From assembly GCF_022698145.1 (NCBI RefSeq), contig NZ_JALDAX010000007.1:361181-425180 (forward strand): a stretch of 64,000 bases of DNA, written 5' to 3'. Made by a program: the position numbers and the translations under genes. Origin of the DNA: Streptomyces spinosisporus. Lineage in GTDB: Bacteria; Actinomycetota; Actinomycetes; Streptomycetales; Streptomycetaceae. The notes beneath the pieces were generated by a model that was not told the origin of the DNA, did no database searches, and worked only from the letters and a program-made list of their open reading frames with translations. Shown one piece after another: positions 41,945 to 50,629 of the stretch (its first letter is position 1; every line of letters begins with the position of its first letter).

Positions 41945-42529
41945 TCAGCCATGCGTCTTGGCCAGCAGCTCGAGAATCTCGGCCGTGGTGCCGCGCTCAC
42001 CCAGGCGCGGGAAGATGCGCTCGATGCTGTTGTGGTGGGCGTCGGCGTTCATGTCGCTCATGGCGTCGGTGGCGAGCGTGACGTGGTAGCCGTGCTCGTG
42101 GGCGGCGCGGGCGGTGGACTCCACGCCGATGCTGGTGGCGATGCCCGTCAGCACGATCTGGGTGACACCGCGGCGGCGCAGCTGGACGTCCAGACCGGTG
42201 CCGTGGAAGGCACCCCAGTTGCGCTTGGTGATGGTGATGTCGCCGGGGTGGCCGGACAGTTCGTCGACGACGACGTCCCAGCCCTCGGGGCGGGTTCCGG
42301 CCGGGCCGGAGGCCTCGTTGCGGCCCGGGACGGCGTCCGCGCCGTCCTCGGCGAAGGAGACCCGGACCAGGACCACGGGCAGGTCACGGGCCCGGAATGC
42401 GTCGGCGAGCTGGGCCGTACGGCTGACCACCTCGGGTCCGGAGTACGGCTGGGTGGGTGCTCCGACGATGCCGTTCTGGAGGTCGATCACCACGAGGGCG
42501 GTGCGGGGGTCGAGGGCGGTGACGGTCAT
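41945..42529 (-). CDS. Isochorismatase-fold hydrolase lacking the catalytic cysteine
   Basis: 194 residues. The family Asp is in ALVVIDLQNGI and the Lys in TITKRNWGAFHG. In place of the nucleophilic Cys of nicotinamidase-type members, the loop reads GIATSIGVESTARAA with Gly. True isochorismatases (EntB, PhzD) also lack Cys here, so a vinyl-ether hydrolase or a non-amidase role is more likely than an amidase. It lies downstream of a marR gene on the same strand (86-base gap, ribosome site GAAAGG), so MarR probably controls it. Confidence 0.85.
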   Translation of the reverse strand: MTVTALDPRTALVVIDLQNGIVGAPTQPYSGPEVVSRTAQLADAFRARDLPVVLVRVSFAEDGADAVPGRNEASGPAGTRPEGWDVVVDELSGHPGDITITKRNWGAFHGTGLDVQLRRRGVTQIVLTGIATSIGVESTARAAHEHGYHVTLATDAMSDMNADAHHNSIERIFPRLGERGTTAEILELLAKTHG

Positions 42530-42615
42530 GGACCAGGCCTTTCAGGGGGGTGTTCAGGGGGTGCGCGTGTGCTCGGTGAACGGTCGGGCGCGGCGGCGGC
42601 CGGCAAGAGGGGGCG

Positions 42616-43077
42616 TCACTGCTGTGTGAGGCGCTCCAGCAGGGCCAGCCCCTGAAGGACCGTCTGCCGCTCGTCCTCGGTGAAGCGGTCCTGCAGGGCC
42701 CGGGCCAGCCACTCCTCGCGCGCCTGGCGGTCGCCCTCGACACGGCTCACGCCCGCGTCGGTCAGCGTCACGAGCTGACGGCGGCCGTCGTCGGGGTCGG
42801 GACTGCGCCGGATCAGACCGTGCCGGTCCAGGGCGGCGAGCGTGGTGGCCATCGACTGCGGCCGTACGCCCTCGGCCACCGCCAGCGCACTGGCCGTGGC
42901 GGCCCCGTGCTTGGCGACCAGGGTGAGGGCTGAGACCTGCGGAGGCGTGAGCTCGTCGCCCTGGGCGACCTCCCTGATGCGGCGGCGCAGCCTGCTGAGC
43001 ACGACCCGCAGGTCGCGTGCCGCGCGGGCGGCGGAGTCGGAGACGCCCTCGGCCGGGTCGGTTGCCTTCCCGTTCAT
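42616..43077 (-). CDS. MarR-family regulator
   Basis: 153 residues from ATG MNGKATDPAEG with GGTGGA upstream. The winged-helix core is LTPPQVSALTLVAKHGAATA, then EGVRPQSMATTLAALDRHGL (recognition helix) and RSPDPDDGRRQLVTLT (wing, with the family DPxDGR). Its promoter holds a long palindrome at 43103-43130, a likely autoregulatory operator. It is expected to repress itself and the downstream isochorismatase-like gene until a phenolic or similar ligand binds. Confidence 0.92.
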   Translation of the reverse strand: MNGKATDPAEGVSDSAARAARDLRVVLSRLRRRIREVAQGDELTPPQVSALTLVAKHGAATASALAVAEGVRPQSMATTLAALDRHGLIRRSPDPDDGRRQLVTLTDAGVSRVEGDRQAREEWLARALQDRFTEDERQTVLQGLALLERLTQQ

Positions 43078-43102
43078 GCGTCCACCGTAGAACCGCACAG
43101 GG

Positions 43103-43130
43103 AAACTGTCCAGCTCAGGCTGAACAGTTT
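43103..43130 (-). promoter_or_regulatory. MarR-type operator
   Basis: AAACTGTCCAG-CTCAGG-CTGAACAGTTT: 11-base arms with one mismatch and a 6-base centre, 26 bases upstream of the marR start codon. Confidence 0.7.
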
Positions 43131-43234
43131 TACCTGTAGATCACCTTGAAGTCCCGCCAACTTGGCCTGTCACCAAGCATGTTGGATTACGGTGTCCACC
43201 GACAGGAACACGGCGGTCAGGGGAGCGGATCCTT

Positions 43235-44047
43235 ATGCACGAGCATCCGACGGGCGGCATAGCGGCGGTGGACTCCACCGTGGCGCACCCGGCGCGCGTC
43301 TACAACGCCTGGCTGGGCGGCCGGGACAACTACCTCGCCGACCAGGAGGCGGCCGAACTGGCCGCCGCGGCCAATCCGCAGATCGTTCCGGCCGTCCGGG
43401 CCAACCGGGCCTTCCTCGGCCGTGCCGTGCGCGAGCTCGTCGAAAAGGCCGGCATCCGGCAGTTCCTCGACATCGGCACCGGCGTACCCGCCGCCGACAA
43501 CACCCACGAGGTGGCCCAGCGGCTCGACCCCGGCGCCCGGGTGGTCTACGTCGACAACGACCCGGTCGTCCTGGCCCACGCCCGGGCGCTGCTCGTGGGT
43601 ACCTCGGAAGGGGCGACGGACTATCTGCAGGCCGACGTCCGCGACATCGACCGGATCCTCACGGCGGCACAGGAGACGCTGGATCTGACACAGCCGGTGG
43701 GGCTCATGCTGGTCGCGATCATGCAGTACGTGCCCGACGCGGACGACCCCCACTCCCTCACCCGGCGCCTCGTCGACGCCCTCGCCCCCGGCAGCCACCT
43801 GGTGCTCTCCCACCCCGCCGCGGACATCGGGGCCGAGGCGGTCGCCGCGTCGATGCGGGTGTACAACGAACGGGCCGCCGACCACGCGGGCGCGACCCCG
43901 CGCACCCGCGACGAGGTCCAGCGCTTCTTCGACGGGACGGAACTCCTCGCCCCGGGCGTCGTCGAACTCCCCGACTGGCGCCCCGGCCCCGACGACACGC
44001 CCGCGCCCGGACTGCCCATGTGGTGCGGGGTCGGCCGCAAGCCCTGA
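43235..44047 (+). CDS. S-adenosyl-methyltransferase of the actinobacterial DUF574 family
   Basis: 270 residues, GGGGAG 9 bases before ATG. Seen: the family N-terminus HPARVYNAWLGGRDNYLADQ (W/GGRDNY), SAM loop FLDIGTGVPAADNTHEVAQ, VVYVDNDPVVLAHARALL and GLMLVAIMQYVPD. These proteins are abundant in Streptomyces, often near regulatory or sugar loci; their substrates are unknown. Transcribed alone, divergent from marR. Confidence 0.9.
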   Translation: MHEHPTGGIAAVDSTVAHPARVYNAWLGGRDNYLADQEAAELAAAANPQIVPAVRANRAFLGRAVRELVEKAGIRQFLDIGTGVPAADNTHEVAQRLDPGARVVYVDNDPVVLAHARALLVGTSEGATDYLQADVRDIDRILTAAQETLDLTQPVGLMLVAIMQYVPDADDPHSLTRRLVDALAPGSHLVLSHPAADIGAEAVAASMRVYNERAADHAGATPRTRDEVQRFFDGTELLAPGVVELPDWRPGPDDTPAPGLPMWCGVGRKP

Positions 44048-44071
44048 CCGCCGCGGAAGGTGTGTGCTGCC

Positions 44072-44077
44072 TACGCT
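44072..44077 (+). promoter_or_regulatory. -10 element TACGCT for a leaderless mRNA
   Basis: TACGCT lies six bases before the GTG at 44084, and there is no ribosome site. This spacing is typical of leaderless Streptomyces genes. Confidence 0.6.
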
Positions 44078-44083
44078 GCTGTC

Positions 44084-44638
44084 GTGCGCCTTCTGCTGAC
44101 GACCGACACCCATCTGCCCAAGCGTGCCAAGGAGCTGCCCGCCCGGCTGCTGGACGAACTCCCGCGCGCCGACGTGGTGTTCCACGCCGGGGACTGGGTC
44201 GACACCGACACCCTCGACCTGCTGGAGGCGCGCTCCAGCAGGCTCGTCGCCGTCTACGGCAACAACGACGGGCCGGCGCTGCGGGCCCGGCTGCCCGAGG
44301 TCGCATACGCCGAACTCGACGGGCTGCGCTTCGCCGTCGTGCACGAGACGGGCGCGGCCAAGGGGCGTGAGGAGCGCTGCGCCGCCCGCTTCCCCGACGC
44401 CGACGTGCTGGTCTTCGGGCACAGCCACATCCCGTGGGACACCACCGCGGCGAACGGTCTGCGGCTGCTCAACCCCGGCTCCCCGACCGACCGCCGCCGG
44501 CAGCCGCACTGCACGTACATGACCGCCACCGTGGCGAACGGCCTGCTCACGGACGTGCGGCTGCACCGGCTGCCCCCGCGGCGGCCGCCCGTTTCGGGGC
44601 AGCAGGGCAGGGCACCCGGCGACCGCGAGCGCACCTGA
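44084..44638 (+). CDS. YfcE/MJ0936-type metallophosphoesterase
   Basis: 184 residues from GTG VRLLLTTDTHLPKRAKEL. The calcineurin-like metal motifs are all present: DTHLP (D-x-H), FHAGDWVD (GD), VYGNNDG (GNND), VVHE and VFGHSHIPWD (GHSH). The C-terminal tail (about 160-184) is basic and disordered. Family members hydrolyse phosphodiesters with two divalent metals. Transcription appears to start at the GTG. Confidence 0.9.
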   Translation: MRLLLTTDTHLPKRAKELPARLLDELPRADVVFHAGDWVDTDTLDLLEARSSRLVAVYGNNDGPALRARLPEVAYAELDGLRFAVVHETGAAKGREERCAARFPDADVLVFGHSHIPWDTTAANGLRLLNPGSPTDRRRQPHCTYMTATVANGLLTDVRLHRLPPRRPPVSGQQGRAPGDRERT

Positions 44639-44688
44639 TCGTCCCGGTGTGCGGCGGCGTTGTCAGACCCGCCTGTTACCAAGGACCC

Positions 44689-46116
44689 ATGACTGGATCA
44701 CCGGCAACGCTTCTGCGGCGCGCGGTGGGCCCGGCACGGCACGAGGGCTCACCGCGCACCGTCCTGCTCGTCATGTGCACGGGCTACTTCCTGGTGCTGC
44801 TCGACGTCACCGTCGTCAATGTCGCGCTGCCCGGCATCGGGGCGGACCTGGGCACCGACGTCGGGGGCCTGCAGTGGGTGGTGGACGGCTATGCGCTGGC
44901 GCTCGCCGCGCTGATGCTGACCAGCGGGACGGCCGGGGATCTGTACGGGCATCGCCGAGTGGTCCTGTGGGGCCTCGCCGTCTTCGGCGCGGGCTCCCTC
45001 GTCTGCGGACTCGCGCCCGGCGTCGGAGTGCTCGTCGCCGCCCGCGTGGTCCAGGGCGTGGGCGCGGCCCTGCTGCTGCCGGGCACGCTCGCCATCATCA
45101 GCCGCGCGTTCCCCGACGACGCCGGGCGGGCGCGGGCGATCGGCGTCTGGGCCGGGATCGGCAGCCTGGCCCTGCCCGCGGGCCCGCTGCTCGGCGGCGC
45201 ACTGGTCGACGGCCTCGGCTGGCGGGCGATCTTCCTGGTGAACGTCCCGATCGTGCTGGTCGCCCTGGTGTGGGCCGCGGCGATCGTGCGGGAGAGCGGA
45301 CGGGAGCGGGCCCGGCGTCTCGATGTACCCGGTGTGCTGCTCGCCGGCCTGCTGCTGTCGGCGACGACATACGCCTTCATCGAGGGCGGACGCGCCGGTG
45401 CCGGCGCACCCCAGGTGCTCGCCGCCGTGGCCCTGGCGGTGCTCGCGGTGCCCGCGCTGGCCGTCGTCGAACGGCGCCGCGGGGACGCCGCGATGCTCCC
45501 CGTCGCCCTGCTGCGCCGACCCGTCTTCGACGCGGCGAACGTGGTGGCCGGGATCATGAACCTGGGCACGCTCGGCACGCTGTTCGTGCTGATGCTGTTC
45601 CTGCAGTCGGTCCAGCACCGCTCCGCGCTGCTCGCGGGCGCCGTGGTGATCCCGCTGTTCGCCCCGCTCGCGGTCATCGCGCCCTTCGGAGGACGCATCA
45701 CCAGCCGGATCGGGTCGCGCCTGCCGGCCGCCGCGGGCCTCCTGATGGCCGTGGTGGGACTGGCGCTCCTGGCCCTGGCCGCGCCGCACTCCTCGTATCT
45801 CGTCCTGCTGCCCGCGTTCCTGCTGTGGGGCACGGGCATGGGCTTCCTGACCCCGGCGGTGGTCGCCGCGGCCATCTCGTCCGTTCCCGCCGAGCGCGCG
45901 GGCCTCGCCTCCGCGATGAACAACACCGCACGTCAGACCGGCGGGGCGATAGGCATCGCGGTGGCGGGAGCGGTCGCCGGGCAGCCCTCGGGCGGAGCGC
46001 AGTTCATACGGGGATTCCACGCCGTCGCGCTGGGAGCCGCGGGCCTGTACGCGCTGGGCGCGGTGCTCGCGCTGGTCATGCTGCCGGGAGAGCTGTTCCC
46101 GGGCGGCGAGAGGTGA
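44689..46116 (+). CDS. MFS transporter, DHA2-like drug exporter
   Basis: 475 residues from ATG preceded by AAGGA. About 14 hydrophobic helices. Seen: LDVTVVNVALPGIGADLG (motif D1), SGTAGDLYGHRRVVL (motif A) and an antiporter motif C-like stretch GIGSLALPAGPLLGG. Closest in style to the EmrB/QacA group. Longer upstream frames overlap the phosphoesterase and are rejected. No regulator is adjacent; substrate unknown. Confidence 0.88.
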   Translation: MTGSPATLLRRAVGPARHEGSPRTVLLVMCTGYFLVLLDVTVVNVALPGIGADLGTDVGGLQWVVDGYALALAALMLTSGTAGDLYGHRRVVLWGLAVFGAGSLVCGLAPGVGVLVAARVVQGVGAALLLPGTLAIISRAFPDDAGRARAIGVWAGIGSLALPAGPLLGGALVDGLGWRAIFLVNVPIVLVALVWAAAIVRESGRERARRLDVPGVLLAGLLLSATTYAFIEGGRAGAGAPQVLAAVALAVLAVPALAVVERRRGDAAMLPVALLRRPVFDAANVVAGIMNLGTLGTLFVLMLFLQSVQHRSALLAGAVVIPLFAPLAVIAPFGGRITSRIGSRLPAAAGLLMAVVGLALLALAAPHSSYLVLLPAFLLWGTGMGFLTPAVVAAAISSVPAERAGLASAMNNTARQTGGAIGIAVAGAVAGQPSGGAQFIRGFHAVALGAAGLYALGAVLALVMLPGELFPGGER

Positions 46117-46141
46117 TCCGAGCGGCGTGCCTCAGCATGGA

Positions 46142-46174
46142 CCGGGCCGCTCCATGCGAACGGAAGCGGCCCGG
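46142..46174 (+). terminator. Terminator of the MFS gene
   Basis: CCGGGCCGCT (46142-46151) / AGCGGCCCGG (46165-46174), 10-bp perfect stem, 13-base loop, 25 bases after the MFS stop. Confidence 0.8.
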
Positions 46175-46334
46175 GCGCTGCGAGTGTGCGCTGTCACGGA
46201 CCTCCTTCCCGCAGAAGGTGCTGTGTGAGCGGAGGTGCTTGCGCCTCCGTTGTGCGGCGGCTACCCATCCCGCGCCGGCTCACACATGAGAAATTCGGTG
46301 GACCGTCGCCCGTCTCCCCGGTGAACTGGACGGC

Positions 46335-47249
46335 GTGCTGATCGACGAAACGCTCGTACGCCGTCTGCTCGCCGCCCAGTTCCCGCAATGGGCCCATCTT
46401 CCCGTCGCCCCGGTGCCGCAGTCCGGCATGGACAACGCCACCTTCCGGCTGGGCGACGAACTGTCCGTGCGGCTGCCGCGCTATGCGCACTGGGTCGGCC
46501 AGGTGGAGCGTGAGCACCGCTGGCTGCCGCGGCTCGCGCCGCAGCTGCCGTTGCCCGTGTCGCAACCGCTGGCCAAGGGTGAGCCCGGCGAGGGGTACCC
46601 GTACCCGTGGTCCGTCTATCGCTGGCTGGACGGTACGACGGCGACCTCCGACGCCCTGGTGGACCCGGTCCGCACCGCCCTCGATCTCGCCGGGTTCATC
46701 ACCGCACTCCAGGCCGCCGATGCCACCGGCGGGCCGGGCCCCGAGCAGAGCAACGCGTTCCGGGGCGTGCCCCTCGGCGATCCCCGGGACTCGATCGCCG
46801 CGGAGGCCCGGGTGCGGCCCAAGATCGAGGCGTTGAGGGGGACGGGGCTCGTCGACGCCGACGCGGTCGCCGAGGTGTGGGACGCGGCGCTCGCCGCGCC
46901 CGCCTGGACGAAGCCACCGGTGTGGATCCACGGCGACCTCGCCGCGGCCAACCTCCTGACCAGCAACGGCAGACTCAGCGCGGTCATCGACTTCGGCACG
47001 CTGGCTGTGGCCGACCCGGCAGTGGACCTGTACCCGGCCTGGACCTTCCTGCCCACGCCGGCACGCGACATCTTCCGGGAGGCGGTCGGCGCAGACGACG
47101 CCACCTGGGCCCGAGGCCGGGGCTGGGCCCTCGCGGGGTCCCTACCGGTGCCGGAGGACCCGTATTTCCGCGACCACCCACAACGCATTACGGCGGCACT
47201 GCACCACCTGGAGCAGATCATCGAGGACTACCGGGGGACGGGTTCCTGA
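46335..47249 (+). CDS. Aminoglycoside-phosphotransferase-fold kinase (APH family)
   Basis: 304 residues from GTG. Kinase-like fold with catalytic loop WIHGDLAAANLLTSNG (H-G-D-x4-N) and the metal-binding VIDFGTLA. The N-lobe has SGMDNATFRLGDELSVRLPR, with Arg where a Lys is usual. This branch includes macrolide, fructosamine and small-molecule kinases; no resistance phenotype can be assigned. No clear ribosome site. Its end is 20 bases from the convergent coxG-like gene. Confidence 0.85.
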   Translation: MLIDETLVRRLLAAQFPQWAHLPVAPVPQSGMDNATFRLGDELSVRLPRYAHWVGQVEREHRWLPRLAPQLPLPVSQPLAKGEPGEGYPYPWSVYRWLDGTTATSDALVDPVRTALDLAGFITALQAADATGGPGPEQSNAFRGVPLGDPRDSIAAEARVRPKIEALRGTGLVDADAVAEVWDAALAAPAWTKPPVWIHGDLAAANLLTSNGRLSAVIDFGTLAVADPAVDLYPAWTFLPTPARDIFREAVGADDATWARGRGWALAGSLPVPEDPYFRDHPQRITAALHHLEQIIEDYRGTGS

Positions 47250-47269
47250 CCCAGAGATCCCGTTCCTGA

Positions 47270-47947
47270 TCAATGGCGCCGCTTCCGCCTCAGCCCCAGG
47301 GCCACCACCGCCACCACGAGTGCCGCCGCGGTTCCCACCGCCGCTCGTTTCGCCACGGGTACCCCTGCCGCTCGTAGGAGGTCGAGGGGCTCGGTCTCGG
47401 GCGGTGTCTCCTTCGCGCCTGCCGTACCCGCACCTGCCGCTGCAGCACCCGCCTCCGACTCCGTCGTACCCTCGCTCCCGGCCGCAGGCCGGTCCGTCGC
47501 CGTTGGTTCGCCGATTCGTTGGGCCAGGCAGTCTGAGAACTGGGCGATGAGGCGGTCGCCGACCTCTGCCATTACGCCGCGGCCGAATTGGGCCGGGCGG
47601 CCGGTCACCGTCAGGTCCGTTCGTACGGACACGGACGTGGCGCCGTCGCGTTCGGTCAGGGTGCCGGTCACCGTGGCGCGTGCGGTGCCCTGGCCGCGGG
47701 TCTCCCTGCCGCTGGCGATCAGCACCATGCGGTGCGCCGTCTCGTCCTGCTCCTCGAAGACGGCGGTGCCCTTGTAGGTGACGGTGATCGGACCCACCTT
47801 GACCTTCACCGAACCGGTGACGGTCTTGCCGTCGTAGTCCTCGACGCTCGCCCCGGGCATGCACGGCGCGACCCGTTCGATGTCGAGGAGGGTGCGCCAG
47901 GCGTCGTCGACCGGGACCGGCACGGTGAACTCGTGGTTCAGTTCCAT
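47270..47947 (-). CDS. coxG: CoxG-like SRPBCC protein with C-terminal membrane anchor
   Basis: 225 residues from ATG MELNHEFTVPVPVDDAW with GGAGGAAG. The N-terminal 145 residues are the CoxG (CO dehydrogenase subunit G) SRPBCC domain (DIERVAPCMPGASVED, RGVMAEVGDRLIAQF). A Thr/Ala/Glu-rich linker leads to one C-terminal helix (AVGTAAALVVAVVALGL) followed by RRKRRH. CoxG recruits CO dehydrogenase to the membrane and quinone pool, and the C-terminal anchor fits that. Last gene of the cox operon. Confidence 0.88.
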   Translation of the reverse strand: MELNHEFTVPVPVDDAWRTLLDIERVAPCMPGASVEDYDGKTVTGSVKVKVGPITVTYKGTAVFEEQDETAHRMVLIASGRETRGQGTARATVTGTLTERDGATSVSVRTDLTVTGRPAQFGRGVMAEVGDRLIAQFSDCLAQRIGEPTATDRPAAGSEGTTESEAGAAAAGAGTAGAKETPPETEPLDLLRAAGVPVAKRAAVGTAAALVVAVVALGLRRKRRH

Positions 47948-47982
47948 GACTTCCTCCACTCCATGAATTCCTCCGACGGGCG

Positions 47983-49083
47983 TCAGGTCGACGGATGGAT
48001 GGCCCCGCCGGTGGCCGCCAGCGGGGCTCCGGTACCGCCCCAGCGCAGCGCGACGATCTCCGCGGCGACGGAGACCGCGACCTCCTCAGGGGTGCGGGCG
48101 CCTAGGTCGAGTCCGACCGGCGAGCGCAGCCGGGCCAGCTCGGCCTCGGTGAGCCCCGCCTCGACCAGGCGCTTCAGACGGTCGTCGTGCGTACGGCGGC
48201 TGCCCATCGCCCCGATGTACGAGGCCGGCCGGCGCAGCGCCTCCTCCAACAGCGGCACATCGAACTTGGGATCGTGGGTCAGGACGCAGATCACCGTGCG
48301 CTCGTCGGTCTCGGTGCTGCGCAGATAGCGGTGCGGCCAGTCGACGACCACCTCCACGGCGTCGGGGAACCGCTTGGCCGTGGCGAAGACCGGCCGGGCG
48401 TCGCACACCGTGACGCGGTAGCCGAGGAAGCTGCCGATACGGGCGACCGCGGCCGCGTAGTCGATCGCGCCGAACACCAGCATGCGCGGCGGCGGGGCGA
48501 AGGAGTGCAGGAAGACGGTGACCGCGTCCTCGCGGCGCTCACCGCGGGGGCCGTAGTGGCGCAACCCCGTGGCCCCGAGGGCGAGTTCACCGCGCGCGTC
48601 GGCGGTGACGGCCACGTCCAGACCGGTCGAGCCCAGGGTGCCGGCCACCCTGTCCGGCCAGACGGCGAGGGTGGCGCCGACGGCCGCCGGCCCGTCCGTC
48701 ACCGTCGCCACGGTCACCGGGCGCCCGGCGGCGACGGAGTCCACGACGTCCGCGAAGGCCGGATCGGTCTCCGGTGTCACGGGCCGGATCAGCAGGGTGA
48801 TCTCACCGCCGCAGGTGAGACCGACCGCGAAGGCGTCCTCGTCGCTGTAGCCGAAGGTCTCCAGCTGCGGTTCCCCGCTCGCGACGACCTCCTTGGCGAG
48901 TTCGAACACCGCGCCCTCGACACAGCCGCCCGACACGCTGCCCACGACCTCGTCGCCGGGCCCCACCGCCATGGCCGCGCCGGGGTCGCGCGGCGCGCTG
49001 CGGCTGACGGCGACGACGGTCGCGAGCCCGAAGGGGGACCGCGCCGCATACCACTCACTCAGTGCCGGGAGAATCTCACGCAC
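47983..49083 (-). CDS. XdhC/CoxF-family molybdenum cofactor maturation protein
   Basis: 366 residues from GTG VREILPALSEW with AAGGAG. The XdhC_CoxI N-terminal domain has VAVSRSAPRDPGAAM and SGGCVEGAV (conserved Cys); the C-terminal Rossmann-like domain includes MLVFGAIDYAAAVARIG and YIGAMGSRRTHDDR. These proteins bind molybdenum cofactor and help insert it, in sulfurated form, into xanthine-oxidase-family enzymes. It overlaps the upstream VWA gene by 8 bases. Confidence 0.92.
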   Translation of the reverse strand: MREILPALSEWYAARSPFGLATVVAVSRSAPRDPGAAMAVGPGDEVVGSVSGGCVEGAVFELAKEVVASGEPQLETFGYSDEDAFAVGLTCGGEITLLIRPVTPETDPAFADVVDSVAAGRPVTVATVTDGPAAVGATLAVWPDRVAGTLGSTGLDVAVTADARGELALGATGLRHYGPRGERREDAVTVFLHSFAPPPRMLVFGAIDYAAAVARIGSFLGYRVTVCDARPVFATAKRFPDAVEVVVDWPHRYLRSTETDERTVICVLTHDPKFDVPLLEEALRRPASYIGAMGSRRTHDDRLKRLVEAGLTEAELARLRSPVGLDLGARTPEEVAVSVAAEIVALRWGGTGAPLAATGGAIHPST

Positions 49084-50629
49084 GATCCGCTCCTTCCACG
49101 GGGGCCGGCCGGGCCCCGCGCACCACCGCCGCCAACCGCTCCAGCGCCGCCAGGCTGTGCCCCTCGACAAAGGCGTCAACGCTCGGCAGCGCGGCCGCCA
49201 TCCCCGCGGCCAGCGGCGCATAACCCGGGCGTGCCTTGCGCGGATTGGCCCAGATCACCCGGTGCGCAAGGCGCCGCAGACGGCGCATCTGCGCCCCGAG
49301 CAGTTCCGGGTCGCCGCGCTCCCACCCGTCGGACAGCAGCACCACGACCGCCCCGCGTGCCATGCCGCGCTGCCCCCAGCGATCGAGGAACTCCCGCAGC
49401 AGCTCCCCGAGCCGAGTACCCCCGCGCCAGTCGGGCACCGCCTCCGCAAGCGCGGTCATCGCCAGATCCGGGTCGCGGTGCGAGAGCTCGCGGGTCACCC
49501 GGGTCAGCCGGGTGCCGATCGTGAACACCTCCGTACGGCTGCCCCGGGTGGCCGCGTGCGCGAACCGCAGCAGCGCGTCCGCGTACGGCGCCATCGAACC
49601 GCTGATGTCCACGAGCAGCACGATCCGCCGCGGCCGTTCGGCGCGGCGGTGCCGCCGCAGCCGGGCGGGCTCACCGCCGCGCCGCAGCAGCTCCCGCACC
49701 GTGCGGTGCGGATCGACCTCCCCGCGCCGGGCGGGCCGGCGGCGCGCACTGCGCCGCACCTCGCCGCGCAGCGCGAACGCGGCCAGCAGACGGCGCAGTT
49801 GGGCCCGTTCGACGGGGTCCAGGTCGGCGACATCGCGGTGGCGGAGCACCTCGGACGCGCTGGCGAGTGCGGCCGCCGGCGGCACCTGTCCCTCCTCGCC
49901 CCGCGCGGCCGTGCCGGGCGCGGAACCCTCCCGTACGACGAGCCGCAGCCGGGGCGGGGGAGCGGCCGTGGCGCGGCGTCCGGCGGGCGCACGCTCCCCG
50001 AAGTACGCGGCGAACACCCGCTCGTACCGCTCCAGGTCGTCCCGCCCGCCGCACAGCGTCAGCCGCCCCGCCCAGTACACGTCCGCCCGCATCCCGGGCC
50101 GCAGCTCGTCCACCGCCCCCAGAAAGGCATGCACCCGCTCGGCACTCGCATGGACATCGGCGGCCCGCAGGGCACGCGCAAACCCAAGAAGCACAGCGTC
50201 AGCCCGCCCGCCGTCCGGCCCACGCCCGCCGTCCGGCCCACGCCCGCCGTCCGGCTCACGCCCGCTGTCTGACGTGCGCCCGTTGTCCGGGGCGTGCCCC
50301 CGGCTGCCGTCGCCCGGCCCGTGCCTGTCGCCCGCCCCGTGCCCGTCGTCCAACCTGTGCCCGTTGTCTGGCGTGTGCCCCCGGCCCCCGTCTTCCGCCC
50401 GGCGCCCGTCGTCCGGCCTGCGCCCGTCGTCCGGCCTGCGCCCGTCGTCCGGCGCGCGCCCGTTGTCCGGCGCGTGCCCCTGGCCCCCGTCTTCCGCCCG
50501 GCGCCCGTCGTCCGTCCCGCGCCCGTCGTCCGGCGCGCGTCCCCGGCCCCCACCGTCCATCCCCCGCCCGTCCCCACGCCCCCGCCCCCCGTCGTCGGCC
50601 CACCGTGCGCCCTCGGCCATGTCGCTCAC
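49076..50629 (-). CDS. coxE: CoxE-like VWA-domain protein with repetitive N-terminal extension
   Basis: 517 residues; GTG start overlaps the moxR stop (GTGA). Residues 1-145 are low-complexity Asp/Gly/Arg repeats (DDGRRP-type, about 6-7 residues per unit). The CoxE core follows (about 145-517), with a VWA/MIDAS in VLLVDISGSMAPYADALLRF (D-x-S-G-S) and VVVLLSDGWERGDPE. CoxE works with a MoxR ATPase (CoxD) in maturing the Mo-Cu or Mo active site. The extension is encoded by tandem 18-bp DNA repeats and is not part of the usual family. Confidence 0.88.
   Translation of the reverse strand: MSDMAEGARWADDGGRGRGDGRGMDGGGRGRAPDDGRGTDDGRRAEDGGQGHAPDNGRAPDDGRRPDDGRRPDDGRRAEDGGRGHTPDNGHRLDDGHGAGDRHGPGDGSRGHAPDNGRTSDSGREPDGGRGPDGGRGPDGGRADAVLLGFARALRAADVHASAERVHAFLGAVDELRPGMRADVYWAGRLTLCGGRDDLERYERVFAAYFGERAPAGRRATAAPPPRLRLVVREGSAPGTAARGEEGQVPPAAALASASEVLRHRDVADLDPVERAQLRRLLAAFALRGEVRRSARRRPARRGEVDPHRTVRELLRRGGEPARLRRHRRAERPRRIVLLVDISGSMAPYADALLRFAHAATRGSRTEVFTIGTRLTRVTRELSHRDPDLAMTALAEAVPDWRGGTRLGELLREFLDRWGQRGMARGAVVVLLSDGWERGDPELLGAQMRRLRRLAHRVIWANPRKARPGYAPLAAGMAAALPSVDAFVEGHSLAALERLAAVVRGARPAPVEGADRA
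50208..50560. repeat. Tandem 18-bp-type repeats inside the coxE 5' end
   Basis: Imperfect tandem copies of an 18-bp unit like CGCCCGTCGTCCGGCCTG, several adjacent and exact at 50402-50460, plus a CACGCCCGCCGTCCGGCC variant near 50218-50262. They encode 6-residue Asp/Gly/Arg blocks. The array is probably length-variable. Confidence 0.8.
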
